36,577 bases of DNA from Bacteroides cellulosilyticus DSM 14838 (lineage in GTDB: Bacteria > Bacteroidota > Bacteroidia > Bacteroidales > Bacteroidaceae). The notes under the pieces were generated by a model. It was not told the origin of the DNA, searched no databases, and saw only the letters and a program-made list of their open reading frames with translations. Location: assembly GCF_000158035.1 (NCBI RefSeq), contig NZ_EQ973490.1:1742788-1779364 (forward strand), in the 5' to 3' direction. Positions within the stretch are counted from its first letter, which is position 1. Each line of letters starts with the position of its first letter. A program made the translations under genes and the position numbers. Positions 8,266 to 17,192 of this stretch are shown here, one piece after another.

Positions 8266-10425
8266 ATGATTAGAGTGATTTTATTAATGGTTATCCTGTC
8301 ATTCGGAAGGATAATATATGCTCATGAACCAGAATATGACCATGTTTTCTTTGATAATAGCTTGATGTCTGGATCGTATTATTATAGTGAAGTTGAATAT
8401 ACATCACCAAGCTTCGTCCAAAATATAAAAAAGAAGTTGCCTATAACTAATGATGAGTTCTTCACAGCTAAAAATTCTTTAGTATTAAATTATCTTTCAG
8501 CATCGAATGGGAGTTGGGATGTTTCGGTCATCTATCCTGAATGGCGGGGAAAGGATTTTATAAAAAAAGGTGATTTCCTTGATTTGAGAATCTTGTTTGA
8601 TGCAGAAACGAGCCTTGAGGAATTGCCACTTATTGCTATTGGCTCTAATCATAAATCAGATTATCTGCCATTAGGTAATTATATAGACAGAAATAATAAA
8701 ATCAATGGCTGGTACCTAATGAGAATTCCTCTTCATAATTTCAAAAATATATCTTATAATCATACAAAAGAGATAAAGAAAATATTTTTTAAACAAGCTG
8801 TTGCGGATGGAAAGAATCATACGGTATATATAGATCAGATTGAATTATCGTCCCGAAATCAGAATAAACAGATCTCTGCTACTCCAGACATAACAGTCAA
8901 AGCTTATGAACGTCATAGTAATGTGATATGGGATAAAGCAGGTCTTGAAAATGTTAAATATATAAAGATTTATAGGTCGTGTAATGGAGAAACTTTTGAA
9001 GCTGTGGGCATACAAGATCCGAAAGTTGGTTTGTATGCCGATTTTTCGGACAGGCCGAATACCACTTTTCAATATAAGATAACCTGTGTTGGTTATGATT
9101 ATAAGGAGACTGTTCCGTCTAACATCGTTGAGGTTAGCACTCATTATATGACAGATGACGAATTATTGACTATGGTTCATGAGGCGACTTTCCGTTATTA
9201 TTGGGATGGGGCAGAGAAAATATCCGGTTTGGCACTTGAAAATATTTCTGGACGTAGTAATATGATTGCCACTGGGGCATCGGGATTCGGCATTATGGGA
9301 ATTATATCAGGGGTGGAACGTGGGTTTATAACAAGACAACAGGCAGTAGAGCGTTTAAAAAAGATTGTATCTTTTTTAAAGAAGGCCGAGACTTTTCACG
9401 GGGCTTATTCCCACTTTATAGATGGCTCTACAGGTAAAGTCGAACCTTTTTTCGGTAAAAAGGATAACGGTGCAGACTTGGTTGAAACATCATTTCTTTT
9501 TCAGGGATTATTAACCGCCCGGCAATTTTTTGATAAGAATACACCTGATGAGGAGTTCATACGTAATGTAATTACTCAATTATGGGAAAACATAGAATGG
9601 GATTGGTTTAAGCAGACAAAAGACAGCAGATATCTGTATTGGCATTGGTCTCCGGATCAAGGATGGATCATTAATCATAAGCTTATCGGTTGGAATGAGA
9701 CAATGATCACTTATCTACTGGCTATAGCATCACCAACACATGGAGTGGATAAAGATTTGTATTATTCGGGGTGGGCAAGCCAAGAACCTTATGCGCGGGA
9801 ATACCGTGAAGGTTGGGGCGAAACCACCGATGGCTCGATGTATACAAATGGAAATATATATTATGGAGTTAAGCTTGATATAGGTGTCAATCGTGGAGGA
9901 CCTCTCTTTTTTACTCATTTCTCGTTTATGGGACTTGACCCAAGAGGTTTGAAAGACAAATATACTACTATTGACTATTATAATACTTTACGGAATATTG
10001 TCCGCATTAATTATAGGTATTGTCTTGAAAATCCGAATAATCGGAGAGGATATGGACCCGGCTGCTGGGGAATATCCGTTTGCGAAAATCCTTGGGGTAC
10101 TTATGGGGCCTACGAAGCCATAGAAAATCATGAAGATGGTACTATGTCTCCTGCTGGAGCATTAGGCTCATTTCCATATACACCTGAAGAGTCCATGAAT
10201 GCCTTACGCAATTATTATCGCAATTATGGTTCTTTCCTTTGGGGGGAATATGGTTTTCGTGATGCTTTTAATCTGAATGAAAACTGGTGCTCAAATATTT
10301 ATATGGGATTGAATCAAGGAGCAATAACGGTAATGATGGAAAACTATCGTACAGGTTTAATTTGGAATCTATTTATGAAAGACAAAGATATAAAACAGAT
10401 GAAAACGAAGGTCTTTCTTCCTTGA
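8266..10425 (+). CDS. GH144-family endo-beta-1,2-glucanase-like enzyme with N-terminal beta module
   Basis: Predicted endo- or sophorose-releasing beta-1,2-glucanase of 719 residues. A signal peptide ends at about Ala19 (IIYA then HE); no lipobox Cys is present, so it is periplasmic or released. Residues about 25-197 look like a beta-sandwich, carbohydrate-binding-like module, and residues about 205-292 look fibronectin-like. The catalytic region, about 295-700, matches the glycoamylase/GH144 family: TGASGFGIMG at 336-345, FFGKKDNGADLVETSFLFQG from 395, and IGWNETM around 475. The acidic residues Asp400, Asp404 and Glu407 have the spacing I recall for essential residues of characterised GH144 enzymes, and Glu478 is another candidate. 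Known GH144 catalytic domains act alone, so the N-terminal modules are an addition. It is the first enzyme gene after susD and the main reason to infer a beta-1,2-glucan substrate. Confidence 0.85.
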   Translation: MIRVILLMVILSFGRIIYAHEPEYDHVFFDNSLMSGSYYYSEVEYTSPSFVQNIKKKLPITNDEFFTAKNSLVLNYLSASNGSWDVSVIYPEWRGKDFIKKGDFLDLRILFDAETSLEELPLIAIGSNHKSDYLPLGNYIDRNNKINGWYLMRIPLHNFKNISYNHTKEIKKIFFKQAVADGKNHTVYIDQIELSSRNQNKQISATPDITVKAYERHSNVIWDKAGLENVKYIKIYRSCNGETFEAVGIQDPKVGLYADFSDRPNTTFQYKITCVGYDYKETVPSNIVEVSTHYMTDDELLTMVHEATFRYYWDGAEKISGLALENISGRSNMIATGASGFGIMGIISGVERGFITRQQAVERLKKIVSFLKKAETFHGAYSHFIDGSTGKVEPFFGKKDNGADLVETSFLFQGLLTARQFFDKNTPDEEFIRNVITQLWENIEWDWFKQTKDSRYLYWHWSPDQGWIINHKLIGWNETMITYLLAIASPTHGVDKDLYYSGWASQEPYAREYREGWGETTDGSMYTNGNIYYGVKLDIGVNRGGPLFFTHFSFMGLDPRGLKDKYTTIDYYNTLRNIVRINYRYCLENPNNRRGYGPGCWGISVCENPWGTYGAYEAIENHEDGTMSPAGALGSFPYTPEESMNALRNYYRNYGSFLWGEYGFRDAFNLNENWCSNIYMGLNQGAITVMMENYRTGLIWNLFMKDKDIKQMKTKVFLP

Positions 10426-10468
10426 GTCAGGAAAATTGTATAAGAAAAATATACCATAAAAAAACAAT

Positions 10469-12778
10469 ATGATGAAAAAGAAAAAAATAGTTCTTTCCGC
10501 ATTACTGTTTGGATTATCCTTAATGACTGCATGCGATTCTCAAAAGAGTGGGGATGCGTCGATGAACAAATTTATTGATAAACTGATGGACAGGATGACC
10601 TTGGAAGAGAAGATTGGTCAGCTTAATCTTCCCAGCTCGGGAGATATAACCACCGGACAGGCACGCAGCAACAATATTGCAGACAAAATCAGAGCAGGTG
10701 CAGTGGGTGGCTTATTCAATATAAAAGGAGTTGAGAAGATACAGGAAGTACAACGTATTGCTGTAGAGGAGAGTCGCCTGAAAATTCCTTTACTCTTTGG
10801 CATGGATGTTATTCATGGGTATGAAACTGTTTTCCCTATTCCTTTGGGTATGGCTGCCACATGGGATATGAAGGCTATAGAACAATCTGCTCGTATAGCG
10901 GCGATAGAAGCCAGTGCCGATGGCATCTGCTGGACATTTAGTCCGATGGTTGATATCAGCCGTGATCCACGTTGGGGACGTGTATCCGAAGGTAGCGGAG
11001 AAGATCCTTTTTTAGGTGGTGAAATTGCTAAGGCGATGGTATATGGCTATCAGGGTAAAGGTGATAGCGCATATCGTGAAAAGACTAATATTATGGCTTG
11101 TGTGAAGCACTATGCCTTGTATGGGGCAGCAGAAGCCGGTTTGGACTATAATACAACTGACATGAGCCGTATTCGTATGTTTAATGAATATATGTATCCT
11201 TATCAGGCGGCTGTGGATGCGGGTGCCGGCAGTGTCATGTCTTCTTTCAACGAGGTCGATGGAATTCCTGCAACAGCCAACAAATGGTTGATAACTGATG
11301 TCCTGCGTAAACAGTGGGGATTCGGTGGTTTTGTCGTTACGGACTATACCGGTATCATGGAAATGGTAAATCATGGTATTGGAGATATGCGAGAAGTCTC
11401 TGCCCGTGCTTTGAGTGCAGGAGTGGATATGGATATGGTGAGCGAAGGTTATCTTTCTACACTTCAACAATCATTGAAGGAGGGTAAGATAACAGAGAAA
11501 GAGATAGATCAAGCTTGCCGTCGTATTTTGGAGGCAAAATATAAGCTGGGATTATTTGATAATCCTTATAAGTATTGTGATACTGAACGTGCCAAAACGG
11601 ATATCTACACTGATGAACATCGGAGTATTGCACGCCGGATCTCTGCTGAAAGCTTTGTTCTTTTAAAGAATGATAAACAGACACTGCCTATAAAGAAAAA
11701 AGGTAAGATTGCTGTAGTTGGGCCGTTGGCGAATACGAGTTCTAATATGCCCGGAACGTGGAGTGTAGCGGTCAATATGGAAGCTCCAGCTACGCTTGTG
11801 GAGGGTTTGAAAGAAGTGGCAGGTGATAAAGTTGAAATTGTGTATGCTAAGGGTAGCCATCTGATGAGTGATGCGGCTTATGAGGAACGTGCAACACTCT
11901 TTGGACGTACATTATACCGGGATAAGGAAAAACGTTCCGATATCCAGATGCTGAATGAAGCATTAAATGTTGCTCATGGTGCCGATGTTGTTGTTGCGGC
12001 ATTAGGTGAATCTTCTGAAATGAGTGGTGAATCGAGTAGTCGAACAGATTTGAATATTCCTGATGTTCAAAAAACATTATTGGAAGAATTAGTGAAAACA
12101 GGTAAACCTGTCGTTCTGGTATTATTCACTGGGCGTCCGTTGACCCTGACATGGGAAGACAAAAATGTATCTGCTATTCTGAATGTTTGGTTTGGAGGTA
12201 CCGAAGCCGCTTATGCTATAGGAGATGTCCTATTCGGAAATGTAAATCCTGGAGGTAAGCTGCCTGTAACATTTCCTCAGAATGTAGGGCAGATTCCTTT
12301 ATTCTATAACCATAAAAATACTGGACGTCCGCTGGCTGAGGGCGGTTGGTTTGAGAAGTTCCGGGCAAATTATCTGGATGTAACGAATGAACCTCTTTAT
12401 CCATTTGGCTATGGACTAAGTTATGCACAATTTGATTATAGCGATGTGAGATTAAGTACGGATCAAATAGACCGGAATGGCATGTTAACCGCAAGTGTGA
12501 CTGTAACCAATAACAGTGAGTGTGATGGAGATGAAATTGTTCAGTTGTATATTCGCGATTTGGTCGGTAGTGTTACTCGTCCGGTGAAAGAATTGAAAGG
12601 ATTTGAAAAAGTAACAATTAGAGCAGGGGAGTCAAAAGATATTTCTTTTAAGATCACTCCGGAAATGCTTAAGTTCTACAATTCGGATATCCAGTTTGTG
12701 AATGAAGTTGGTGAATTCGAAGTAATGATCGGAACGAACAGCAGGGATGTGAAAAAAGCAACGTTTAGCTTGAAATAG
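10469..12778 (+). CDS. Glycoside hydrolase family 3 lipoprotein, probable beta-glucosidase
   Basis: Exo-acting beta-glucosidase that would release glucose from non-reducing ends. It has 769 residues. Lipobox LMTAC puts the acylated Cys at 22, so the enzyme is membrane anchored. The N-terminal GH3 barrel shows PLLFGMDVIHGYETVFPIPLG, the WGRVSEGSGEDP loop and CVKHYALYG (Lys213-His214). The nucleophile is the Asp of FVVTDYTG (Asp292). The C-terminal alpha/beta domain (about 395-610) has ALGESSEMSGESSSR, where Glu521 is my best guess for the acid/base. A fibronectin III-like domain closes the protein (YPFGYGLSYAQFDY onward). The layout is like BglX. B. thetaiotaomicron BT_3567, a characterised GH3 beta-1,2-oligoglucan glucosidase, is the obvious comparison; a GH144 neighbour supports that specificity here, but this is inference. 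A second Met at residue 2 is an equally good start. Confidence 0.92.
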   Translation: MMKKKKIVLSALLFGLSLMTACDSQKSGDASMNKFIDKLMDRMTLEEKIGQLNLPSSGDITTGQARSNNIADKIRAGAVGGLFNIKGVEKIQEVQRIAVEESRLKIPLLFGMDVIHGYETVFPIPLGMAATWDMKAIEQSARIAAIEASADGICWTFSPMVDISRDPRWGRVSEGSGEDPFLGGEIAKAMVYGYQGKGDSAYREKTNIMACVKHYALYGAAEAGLDYNTTDMSRIRMFNEYMYPYQAAVDAGAGSVMSSFNEVDGIPATANKWLITDVLRKQWGFGGFVVTDYTGIMEMVNHGIGDMREVSARALSAGVDMDMVSEGYLSTLQQSLKEGKITEKEIDQACRRILEAKYKLGLFDNPYKYCDTERAKTDIYTDEHRSIARRISAESFVLLKNDKQTLPIKKKGKIAVVGPLANTSSNMPGTWSVAVNMEAPATLVEGLKEVAGDKVEIVYAKGSHLMSDAAYEERATLFGRTLYRDKEKRSDIQMLNEALNVAHGADVVVAALGESSEMSGESSSRTDLNIPDVQKTLLEELVKTGKPVVLVLFTGRPLTLTWEDKNVSAILNVWFGGTEAAYAIGDVLFGNVNPGGKLPVTFPQNVGQIPLFYNHKNTGRPLAEGGWFEKFRANYLDVTNEPLYPFGYGLSYAQFDYSDVRLSTDQIDRNGMLTASVTVTNNSECDGDEIVQLYIRDLVGSVTRPVKELKGFEKVTIRAGESKDISFKITPEMLKFYNSDIQFVNEVGEFEVMIGTNSRDVKKATFSLK

Positions 12779-12816
12779 TTTAAGGGTAAGGTTGAACTTT
12801 TTAATTTAATAGATAT

Positions 12817-14952
12817 ATGAAAAATAATTTTCTAATCATTCTTATTATAGGATTAATAGTTTCTGCAAGTAGCTATTCTCAGAAAATACTGCATCTTGAA
12901 AATGACTTGGTATCAGCTGATTTTAATTCAGAAAATGGTGCATTGATCAGTTATAGAAACAAACTTACCGGATGGGATGTCATAAAGAGGAGTGAACTGG
13001 GACAATCTTTTCAGATGCTGATCCCATTGCCGGAAAGAAGATACAACAATGCTTATGGAATTAATCAGAAAGCTCCGGTCGTTGAACAAAAGACTAATGC
13101 CTTAACTTTCACTTGGAAGGGAATTGTTTCAGATCATCTAAAAGAACTCCTTCCAATTACGTTTACAGGGAAAGTCGAACTGAATGACAAAGGTCTTATA
13201 TTCTCGGGTATTGTGGAGAACAATTCACAGTATGATGTGGAGTATGTTTGTTGGCCCTATTTCGGTGAATTGTCCGTTTCGGATAAAGAAGATAAATTGC
13301 TCTGGCAGACTTTACATTATGGACAGGATGCTCAATATGAAATGTATCCTTATTTTTCCACTCACTTGGCTAACCATGGGGTAGATTATCCGACTCAGCA
13401 GGGCTGGCTGCCTGAAGAAGCATTTATTTTGATACGTAATTCGAAAGAAGGTTTCTCGGTAATTTGCGATGATCACATTCCGACACAATTGGTACAATGT
13501 GTTTTTGAACTTGTACCGGGAACAACCAATGGTAATATCTGGTATGGATTGATGCCCAAAGAGGATAATATTGATGGACAAGCGGTACGTGTAGTGTTTA
13601 AAGCCAATCACATAACTTATACGCATCCGGGTGAAAAGACAATATTGACTTCTGTCATGTTGAAGCCTTATAAAGGAAGTTGGCATACTGGTGTGGAGCA
13701 TTATAAAGAGTGGCGTAAAACGTGGCATAAAAGTCCTGAGTATCCTGATTGGCTGAAGAATGTCCATTCATGGATACAAATACAAATCAATAGCGCAGAA
13801 GATTATCTCAATTTTAAATATTCCGATCTGGTGACTTATGCAAAAGAGTGCAAACAATATGGAGTAAAAGCCATACAATTAACCGGATGGAATATCGGTG
13901 GTCAGGATAGAAATAATCCTTCGCATGATACTGACCCTCGGTTGGGGACTTTTGAAGAGCTGAAGGCTGCCATTGCCGAATGTGAGAAAATGGGAGTTAA
14001 GATTATACTTTTCAATAAGTTTACCTGGGCAGATATCTCTTCTGACTGGTATAGAAATGACTTGAAGAATTATGCTGTTATCGATCCTTATGGTGATCCA
14101 TATCAACATCATGGATATCAATACCATACTTATACCCAATTGCTCAATATCAATACACGCAGATTTGCTCCAATGTGTCATCTCTCGGCCAACTGGCGTA
14201 AGATTGCTGATAAGGAGTTTACTAAAAGCCTTGATCTGGGAGCTTCCGGGATTTTATACGATGAAAACCAACATCATGGGGGAGCACAAATGTGTTTTGC
14301 TACCAATCATGGACACAAAGTTCCTGCATATATTTTTGAAGGAGATGATAAGTTGGCTCGTGGATTTACGGATATCTATAAATCGCGTAACAAGGATTTT
14401 ATCTTATTTGGAGAAGGAAATTATGATTTTCAGACGCAATATTATCATGGAACATATTTTAGGACTTATATCACGACAATTCCTCTGCACAGGTACATAG
14501 ATGCTGATATGCCTATCATGGTAGCTATTCCGGGACATGTGGCACGGCATGAATTAAATATGTGTTTGAAAAATAAATATATCATAAGTTATGAGCCTCG
14601 ATTCTTTAAAGGCTGGCCTCATGAGGCTCCTAATGTCTTTGCTTATGGTAAGCAGATTGATGATCTGCGCAGGAAATATAAAGATTTTCTTTGGGATGGC
14701 ATTTATAAGGATGTATTGGGTGCCACGGTTAACGGAGAAAATATCTTGTATTCGGTTTTTGAAAGGAAAACAGATAATAAACGGGCTGTGGTGGTAATGA
14801 ATTACAGTGAGACTGATGCTTCGAATATCAACGTATTGTTAGATGGGGGAGGTAAAGTTAAATATGCGACTCCTGAAAATACTTCAATAATGAATTGTGA
14901 TGGTTCTTATGTTTTACAACCCCGATCGGCTGTCGTATTCTTTGAGCAATAA
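12817..14952 (+). CDS. DUF6259-like predicted secreted glycosidase of unknown specificity
   Basis: A secreted protein of 711 residues that I place, from memory and without a search, with the DUF6259 group of predicted glycoside hydrolases. A signal peptide ends near residue 22 (SSYSQ). Residues about 23-300 are beta-rich, like the N-terminal sandwich of alpha-galactosidase-type enzymes. Residues about 310-640 look like a TIM barrel: GVKAIQLTGWNIGGQD, MGVKIILFNKFTWAD, LGASGILYDENQHH and DFILFGEGNYDFQ sit where strands 2, 3, 4 and 5 would lie. A short beta domain ends the chain. Asp482, Glu483 and Glu533 are the best catalytic candidates by position only. It lies between two GH3 genes, 38 nt after the first and 19 nt before the second, so it is probably co-transcribed. 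A role in removing a side chain or ring linkage of the imported glycan is plausible but unproven. Confidence 0.68.
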   Translation: MKNNFLIILIIGLIVSASSYSQKILHLENDLVSADFNSENGALISYRNKLTGWDVIKRSELGQSFQMLIPLPERRYNNAYGINQKAPVVEQKTNALTFTWKGIVSDHLKELLPITFTGKVELNDKGLIFSGIVENNSQYDVEYVCWPYFGELSVSDKEDKLLWQTLHYGQDAQYEMYPYFSTHLANHGVDYPTQQGWLPEEAFILIRNSKEGFSVICDDHIPTQLVQCVFELVPGTTNGNIWYGLMPKEDNIDGQAVRVVFKANHITYTHPGEKTILTSVMLKPYKGSWHTGVEHYKEWRKTWHKSPEYPDWLKNVHSWIQIQINSAEDYLNFKYSDLVTYAKECKQYGVKAIQLTGWNIGGQDRNNPSHDTDPRLGTFEELKAAIAECEKMGVKIILFNKFTWADISSDWYRNDLKNYAVIDPYGDPYQHHGYQYHTYTQLLNINTRRFAPMCHLSANWRKIADKEFTKSLDLGASGILYDENQHHGGAQMCFATNHGHKVPAYIFEGDDKLARGFTDIYKSRNKDFILFGEGNYDFQTQYYHGTYFRTYITTIPLHRYIDADMPIMVAIPGHVARHELNMCLKNKYIISYEPRFFKGWPHEAPNVFAYGKQIDDLRRKYKDFLWDGIYKDVLGATVNGENILYSVFERKTDNKRAVVVMNYSETDASNINVLLDGGGKVKYATPENTSIMNCDGSYVLQPRSAVVFFEQ

Positions 14953-14971
14953 TAATTTGAAAATGATTTGT

Positions 14972-17143
14972 ATGAAAAGAGTTAGCATATTATTGGTATG
15001 TATATGGGTTACATCTTTCATGGATGCACAGAGCGATTTTCCTGTTTATCAAGATGACTCGAAACCTATGGAAGAGCGCATTGAAGATGCACTGCACCGA
15101 ATGACTTTAGAAGAAAAGGTAGCCATGTGCCATGCGCAGTCTAAGTTTAGTTCTGCGGGAGTGCCTCGCCTGGGGATTCCTGATAATTGGGCAACCGATG
15201 GTCCGCATGGCATACGTGCCGAAGGGCTTTGGGATAAATGGGATCAGGCCGAATGGACAAATGATTCGTGTATTGCATTTCCGGCATTGACATGTCTGGC
15301 CGCTACATGGAATCCTGAGATGTCATTGCTTTATGGAAAATCGATAGGGGAGGAAGCTCGTTACCGTAATAAGAATATATTGTTGGGACCTGGTGTAAAT
15401 ATCTACCGTACACCGCTAAATGGTCGTAACTTCGAATATATGGGCGAAGATCCTTTACTTGCTTCACGAATGGTTGTTCCTTATGTCCGGGGAGTACAGG
15501 AGAATGGAGTTGCCGCTTGTGTAAAGCACTTTGCATTGAATAATCAGGAGATAAACCGTCATTCGGTAAACGTCAATGTAAGTGATCGTGCTCTGTATGA
15601 AATCTATTTGCCGGCATTCAAGGCGGCCGTACAGGAAGGACAAGCATGGGCAGTTATGGGAGCTTATAATTTGTACAAAGGACAACATTGCTGTCATAAT
15701 CAATACTTGCTGAATGATATTTTGCGTAGGGAATGGGGATTTGATGGCGTGGTTATTTCTGACTGGGGAGGTACGTATGATACCAAACAAGCTGCTTATA
15801 ATGGTTTGGATATGGAGTTCGGAACAGGAACGAATGGTTTGACCACAGGTGTTGTCAATGCCTACGATGATTATTTTTTATCCAAACCTTTTCTGCGAAT
15901 GTTGCAGGCTGGTGAAATTGATGAGAAAATCGTAGACGATAAAGTCCGTAATATTCTGCGTATGGTGTTTCGTACCAATATGAATAAACATCGCCCCTGG
16001 GGATTGTTTGGTACAGCGGAGCACGCACTGACAGGAAGGCAGATTGCTCAAGAAGGCATTGTTCTTTTACAGAATAAAAGGAGTCTGCTCCCGATCGACT
16101 TGAATGGAGTAGGAAAGATACTTGTGGTAGGAGAGAATGCATTGAAAATGATGACTGTTGGCGGTGGTAGTTCTTCTCTAAAGGCGAAGTATGAGATTTC
16201 TCCTTTAGACGGATTGAGAAAGCGCGTGGGTAACCAGGTAGAAGTCGTATATACCCCTGGTTATATAAGCAGAAGTTCCGGTAACAATAATGAGGTTACG
16301 GCAGAAGCCATTGAACTGGCTAAAGATGCTGATCTGGTTATTTTTATAGGTGGACTCAATAAAGATGACTTTCAGGATTGTGAAGACTCTGATCGTAAAA
16401 ATCTGGGTTTACCGTATGGGCAAGATCAGGTCATAGAAGAGTTGAGTAAAGTAAACAAGAATATTGTTGTCGTTATTATATCTGGAAATGCAGTTGCTAT
16501 GCCGTGGATAGATAAGGTTCCTGCTGTTGTGCAAGGATGGTATCTTGGAACGGAAGCTGGAAATGCGTTGGCTTCCATACTGGTTGGTGACGTAAATCCT
16601 TCCGGTAAATTACCGATGACTTATGGTGTGAACCTTAATGATTATGGTTCGCATGCTTTGGGTGAATATCCCGGTGGAAAAGAAGAAACCTATCATGAAG
16701 GAATCTTTGTTGGTTATCGTTGGTTCGAAAAGCAGAAGATAAGACCATTATTCCCCTTCGGGCATGGTTTAAGTTATACTACTTTTAGTTATGGAAAAGC
16801 ATCTGCTTCGAGTAAAGTGATAACAGGGAGTGATGAATTGAATGTCAGTCTCCCTGTCCGGAATACCGGGAGTCGTGAAGGCAAAGAAGTTGTCCAGTTA
16901 TATGTGAGAGATGTAAAATCCTCGGTCGAACGTCCCTACAAGGAATTAAAAGCATTCCGGAAAATACATTTGAAAGCGGGTGAGGAAAAGCATGTGGACT
17001 TTACCGTTACTGTTGATGATTTAAAGTATTTCGATGAGGAGAAACATGATTGGATCGCAGAACCGGGACGATTTGAGATTCTTATAGGTTCTTCTTCTGC
17101 TGACATACGTTCTGTTGTTGGCTTTGAATTGAAACAGCAGTGA
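14972..17143 (+). CDS. Second glycoside hydrolase family 3 enzyme, secreted
   Basis: A GH3 exo-glycosidase of 723 residues with a cleavable signal peptide (MKRVSILLVCIWVTSFMDA then QS) and no lipobox, unlike the first GH3. The ATG at 14972 is chosen because MKRV starts a good signal peptide; an ATG three codons earlier (14963) is possible, and longer forms would overlap the previous gene. Barrel motifs include PDNWATDGPHGIRAE, FPALTCLAATWN, GRNFEYMGEDP and CVKHFALNNQE. The nucleophile is the Asp in VISDWGG (Asp264). In the second domain DFQDCEDSDRKNLGLP carries the probable acid/base Glu471. A fibronectin III-like tail follows (LFPFGHGLSYTTFSY). It is only distantly similar to the first GH3, so the two probably differ in linkage, chain length or sugar. 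Beta-glucosidase is likely but beta-xylosidase-type specificity cannot be excluded. Confidence 0.9.
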   Translation: MKRVSILLVCIWVTSFMDAQSDFPVYQDDSKPMEERIEDALHRMTLEEKVAMCHAQSKFSSAGVPRLGIPDNWATDGPHGIRAEGLWDKWDQAEWTNDSCIAFPALTCLAATWNPEMSLLYGKSIGEEARYRNKNILLGPGVNIYRTPLNGRNFEYMGEDPLLASRMVVPYVRGVQENGVAACVKHFALNNQEINRHSVNVNVSDRALYEIYLPAFKAAVQEGQAWAVMGAYNLYKGQHCCHNQYLLNDILRREWGFDGVVISDWGGTYDTKQAAYNGLDMEFGTGTNGLTTGVVNAYDDYFLSKPFLRMLQAGEIDEKIVDDKVRNILRMVFRTNMNKHRPWGLFGTAEHALTGRQIAQEGIVLLQNKRSLLPIDLNGVGKILVVGENALKMMTVGGGSSSLKAKYEISPLDGLRKRVGNQVEVVYTPGYISRSSGNNNEVTAEAIELAKDADLVIFIGGLNKDDFQDCEDSDRKNLGLPYGQDQVIEELSKVNKNIVVVIISGNAVAMPWIDKVPAVVQGWYLGTEAGNALASILVGDVNPSGKLPMTYGVNLNDYGSHALGEYPGGKEETYHEGIFVGYRWFEKQKIRPLFPFGHGLSYTTFSYGKASASSKVITGSDELNVSLPVRNTGSREGKEVVQLYVRDVKSSVERPYKELKAFRKIHLKAGEEKHVDFTVTVDDLKYFDEEKHDWIAEPGRFEILIGSSSADIRSVVGFELKQQ

Positions 17144-17192
17144 TATTAATAAATTGTACACAGGAAATTAAAAAGAAACTTCAAATCAGATT

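Noticed and set aside
14897..14971. Longer start for the second GH3
   Set aside because: It would overlap the end of the DUF6259-like gene and put 25 residues before a clean signal peptide.
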